Assembly: GCA_017431955.1 (NCBI GenBank) | Contig: JAFRKC010000002.1 | Location: forward strand, 1 to 64,000 | Direction of reading: 5' to 3' | Length of the DNA stretch: 64,000 nucleotides | Source of the DNA: Candidatus Saccharimonadota bacterium | Lineage (GTDB): Bacteria > Patescibacteriota > Saccharimonadia > Saccharimonadales > Saccharimonadaceae | Part shown: piece by piece, positions 62,919 through 64,000 of the stretch | Numbering within the stretch: the stretch's first letter is position 1 | How the letters are laid out: each line of letters begins with the position of its first letter | Notes under the pieces: generated by a model | The model's database searches: none | What the model saw: the letters and a program-made list of their open reading frames with translations, nothing else | Told to the model about the DNA's origin: nothing | Translations under genes and position numbers: made by a program

Positions 62919-63608
62919 ATGATTAAAGATTACGGTGATCTCGAAGATCAGCTAACAGCCCACACGGATGAAAAATACCGCACTTTCAGTGCTAAGCTTG
63001 TTTTGAGCAAGTATCCGATTGTTGGCGTAAGGATTCCAGAAGTTAGGAGCATCGCAAAATCGATTCCAAAAGAAAAATACGACGAGTTTCTAGATACCAC
63101 GCCGAAATCGCTCGAAGAAATAATCGTGCGGGGAATTATAATTTGCAAATTACCTTACGAAAAAATGCTAGGGCAATTCGATTTGCAGGTGAATTATATT
63201 GATAACTGGTGCACATCAGATATTTTTTGTTCAGAATTACGTAAAACCATCAAAAAACATGAAGAAGAATTTCTAAAAATTAAAGTTGAAAATTTGCTTA
63301 CGTCGAATAAAGAATTCAGCACGCGCGTAGGCCTAGTAATTTTAAAGTGTGCTTATGTCGACACGGGCCATCTTAGTTTAATTTTCAACCGAGTGGAAAA
63401 ACTAGCGAGCAGAGAAGAATATTATGTAAAAATGGCCATCGCGTGGCTGGTCTCGGAATGTTTTATCAAATTTCCAGATGAAACTTTAGAATATTTAAAG
63501 AAATCAACTTTAAATAAGTGGACGTTTAATATGACTATTTCCAAGATTTGCGACTCGTATCGCGTAAAACCAGAAACCAAAACTTATCTCAAAAAACTTC
63601 GCAAATAA
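62919..63608 (+). CDS. AlkD-like DNA alkylation repair (HEAT-repeat) protein
   Basis: 229 residues of helical HEAT-like repeats. AlkD-family glycosylases remove alkylated purines without base flipping. Visible: VGVRIPEVRSIAKSIPKEKYDEFL near the start as VGVRIPEVRSIAK, then NYIDNWCTSDIFCSEL, and RVGLVILKCAYVD; Trp and Asp in DNWCTSD match the catalytic face of related proteins. A TATAATATAAT double -10 ends 9 nt before the ATG and there is no Shine-Dalgarno. Confidence 0.85.
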   Translation: MIKDYGDLEDQLTAHTDEKYRTFSAKLVLSKYPIVGVRIPEVRSIAKSIPKEKYDEFLDTTPKSLEEIIVRGIIICKLPYEKMLGQFDLQVNYIDNWCTSDIFCSELRKTIKKHEEEFLKIKVENLLTSNKEFSTRVGLVILKCAYVDTGHLSLIFNRVEKLASREEYYVKMAIAWLVSECFIKFPDETLEYLKKSTLNKWTFNMTISKICDSYRVKPETKTYLKKLRK

Positions 63609-63612
63609 AAAA

Positions 63613-63635
63613 CCGCCCGAGTTGGGCGGCTTTTT
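63613..63635. terminator. Bidirectional intrinsic terminator
   Basis: CCGCCC-GAGTT-GGGCGG with flanking A- and T-runs between convergent genes. Confidence 0.8.
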
Positions 63636-63645
63636 ACATCAGAGA

Positions 63646-63999
63646 TTAAATTTCCGAATAATTTTCCGTATCGCTAAAGTGGCTACTAAATGCTTCAGAT
63701 ATGCCGTTATTAATCAATACGTCCAGATGGACATCATCATTAACTTCTACGCAAAGACGTACATCTTCTTCACCTTCTTCCGGAGTGCTATCGCATGTTT
63801 CTTCGAAGGATTGGCTGATAACGACACTGTTGGCGATGGAAGCTTCATCAGTCCCATCCACTCGCTCATAAATTGTGATGCCACTGACAGCTTGCGGGTG
63901 ACCATTGAGATAATCGTATCTTGAAAGAGACGTATTCCAGTCATCTGGGAGTTTAATCTTTACACCCCACTCGCTAACATAAATATAATCTGATGCGGA
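63646..63999 (-). CDS. C-terminal part of a membrane-anchored beta-domain protein (start outside window)
   Basis: The frame is open through the right edge, giving at least 117 residues. It reads VSEWGVKIKLPDDWNTSL, then an ITIYERV strand, an acidic loop, two cysteines (EETCDS and VRLCVEV) and a Ser-rich end. The WGVKIKLPDDW start is like the extracellular PsbP-type domains of the genes at 6417 and 41275, so an anchored extracellular protein is likely. An internal GTG at 63861 is unlikely to be the real start because the frame and motif continue upstream. Confidence 0.65.
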   Translation of the reverse strand, partial: SASDYIYVSEWGVKIKLPDDWNTSLSRYDYLNGHPQAVSGITIYERVDGTDEASIANSVVISQSFEETCDSTPEEGEEDVRLCVEVNDDVHLDVLINNGISEAFSSHFSDTENYSEI

Positions 64000-64000
64000 A

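Overview
The window reads as a chromosome segment of a Patescibacteria (CPR) bacterium, most likely Candidatus Saccharibacteria (TM7). The grounds are compact, overlapping genes; a moderate GC content (roughly 40% by eye); slimmed-down versions of universal proteins (UvrC without its C-terminal part, DNA ligase without zinc-finger cysteines, short MetRS and PheS); many small membrane-anchored proteins of unknown function; and a partial glycolysis. TAA, TAG and TGA all act as stops, so the UGA-to-Gly recoding of Gracilibacteria/Absconditabacteria does not apply. The lineage is an inference; no rRNA is present to settle it.

Layout. 1-4.1 kb: a secreted protein with calcium-binding repeats and a papain-like domain, a small membrane gene behind a 19-codon coupled ORF, and nusA. 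4.2-12.7 kb: RNase J, tRNA-Leu(CAG), glycolysis (pgi, gpmI), a ZIP transporter and galU. 12.7-20.6 kb: an HTH-MurA fusion, a UvrD/PcrA helicase, a YabE-like G5/3D protein, rsmA, a structured RNA candidate and metG. 20.6-23.5 kb (minus strand): an LtaS-like sulfatase-fold enzyme and an aquaporin. 23.6-34.7 kb: pheST, a membrane FKBP, exonuclease I, uvrA, a CotH kinase and rplY. 34.8-38.0 kb (minus): a PfkB-like/class I aldolase fusion, rpmA and a methyltransferase. 38.1-45.2 kb: a flippase-like protein, xseAB, membrane-anchored proteins, a histidine kinase/receiver/recO overlap chain, glyS and tRNA-Gly. 45.3-50.2 kb: a small basic protein behind a palindromic promoter, and an SPFH/zinc-ribbon pair. 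50.2-53 kb: a gene-poor stretch with RNA candidates and a long inverted repeat, a membrane CxxC protein with a DsbA-like partner, tRNA-Phe and a tiny RNA candidate. 53-64 kb: htpX, ligA (carrying an in-frame palindromic insertion), eno, uvrC, secG, a solo substrate-binding protein, tRNA-Leu(GAG), tRNA-Val, tRNA-Lys, an AlkD-like protein and a truncated gene at the right edge.

Expression logic. At least 18 genes have an extended -10 (TGnTATAAT-like) ending only 6-8 nt before the start codon and no usable Shine-Dalgarno, which predicts leaderless mRNAs as a major class. Promoters with recognisable -35 boxes at 16-17 bp spacing instead precede RNA candidates, tRNA-Gly, rplY, RNase J and a small basic protein. 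Genes inside operons, and those with a 5' leader, mostly carry AGGAGG-type ribosome binding sites.

The most interesting items are the leaderless promoter architecture, three RNA candidates, the degenerate PfkB-aldolase fusion, the RPE-like palindrome inside ligA, a tRNA-Gly with a swapped elbow pair (U19:A56), and the DsbA/membrane-CxxC pair.
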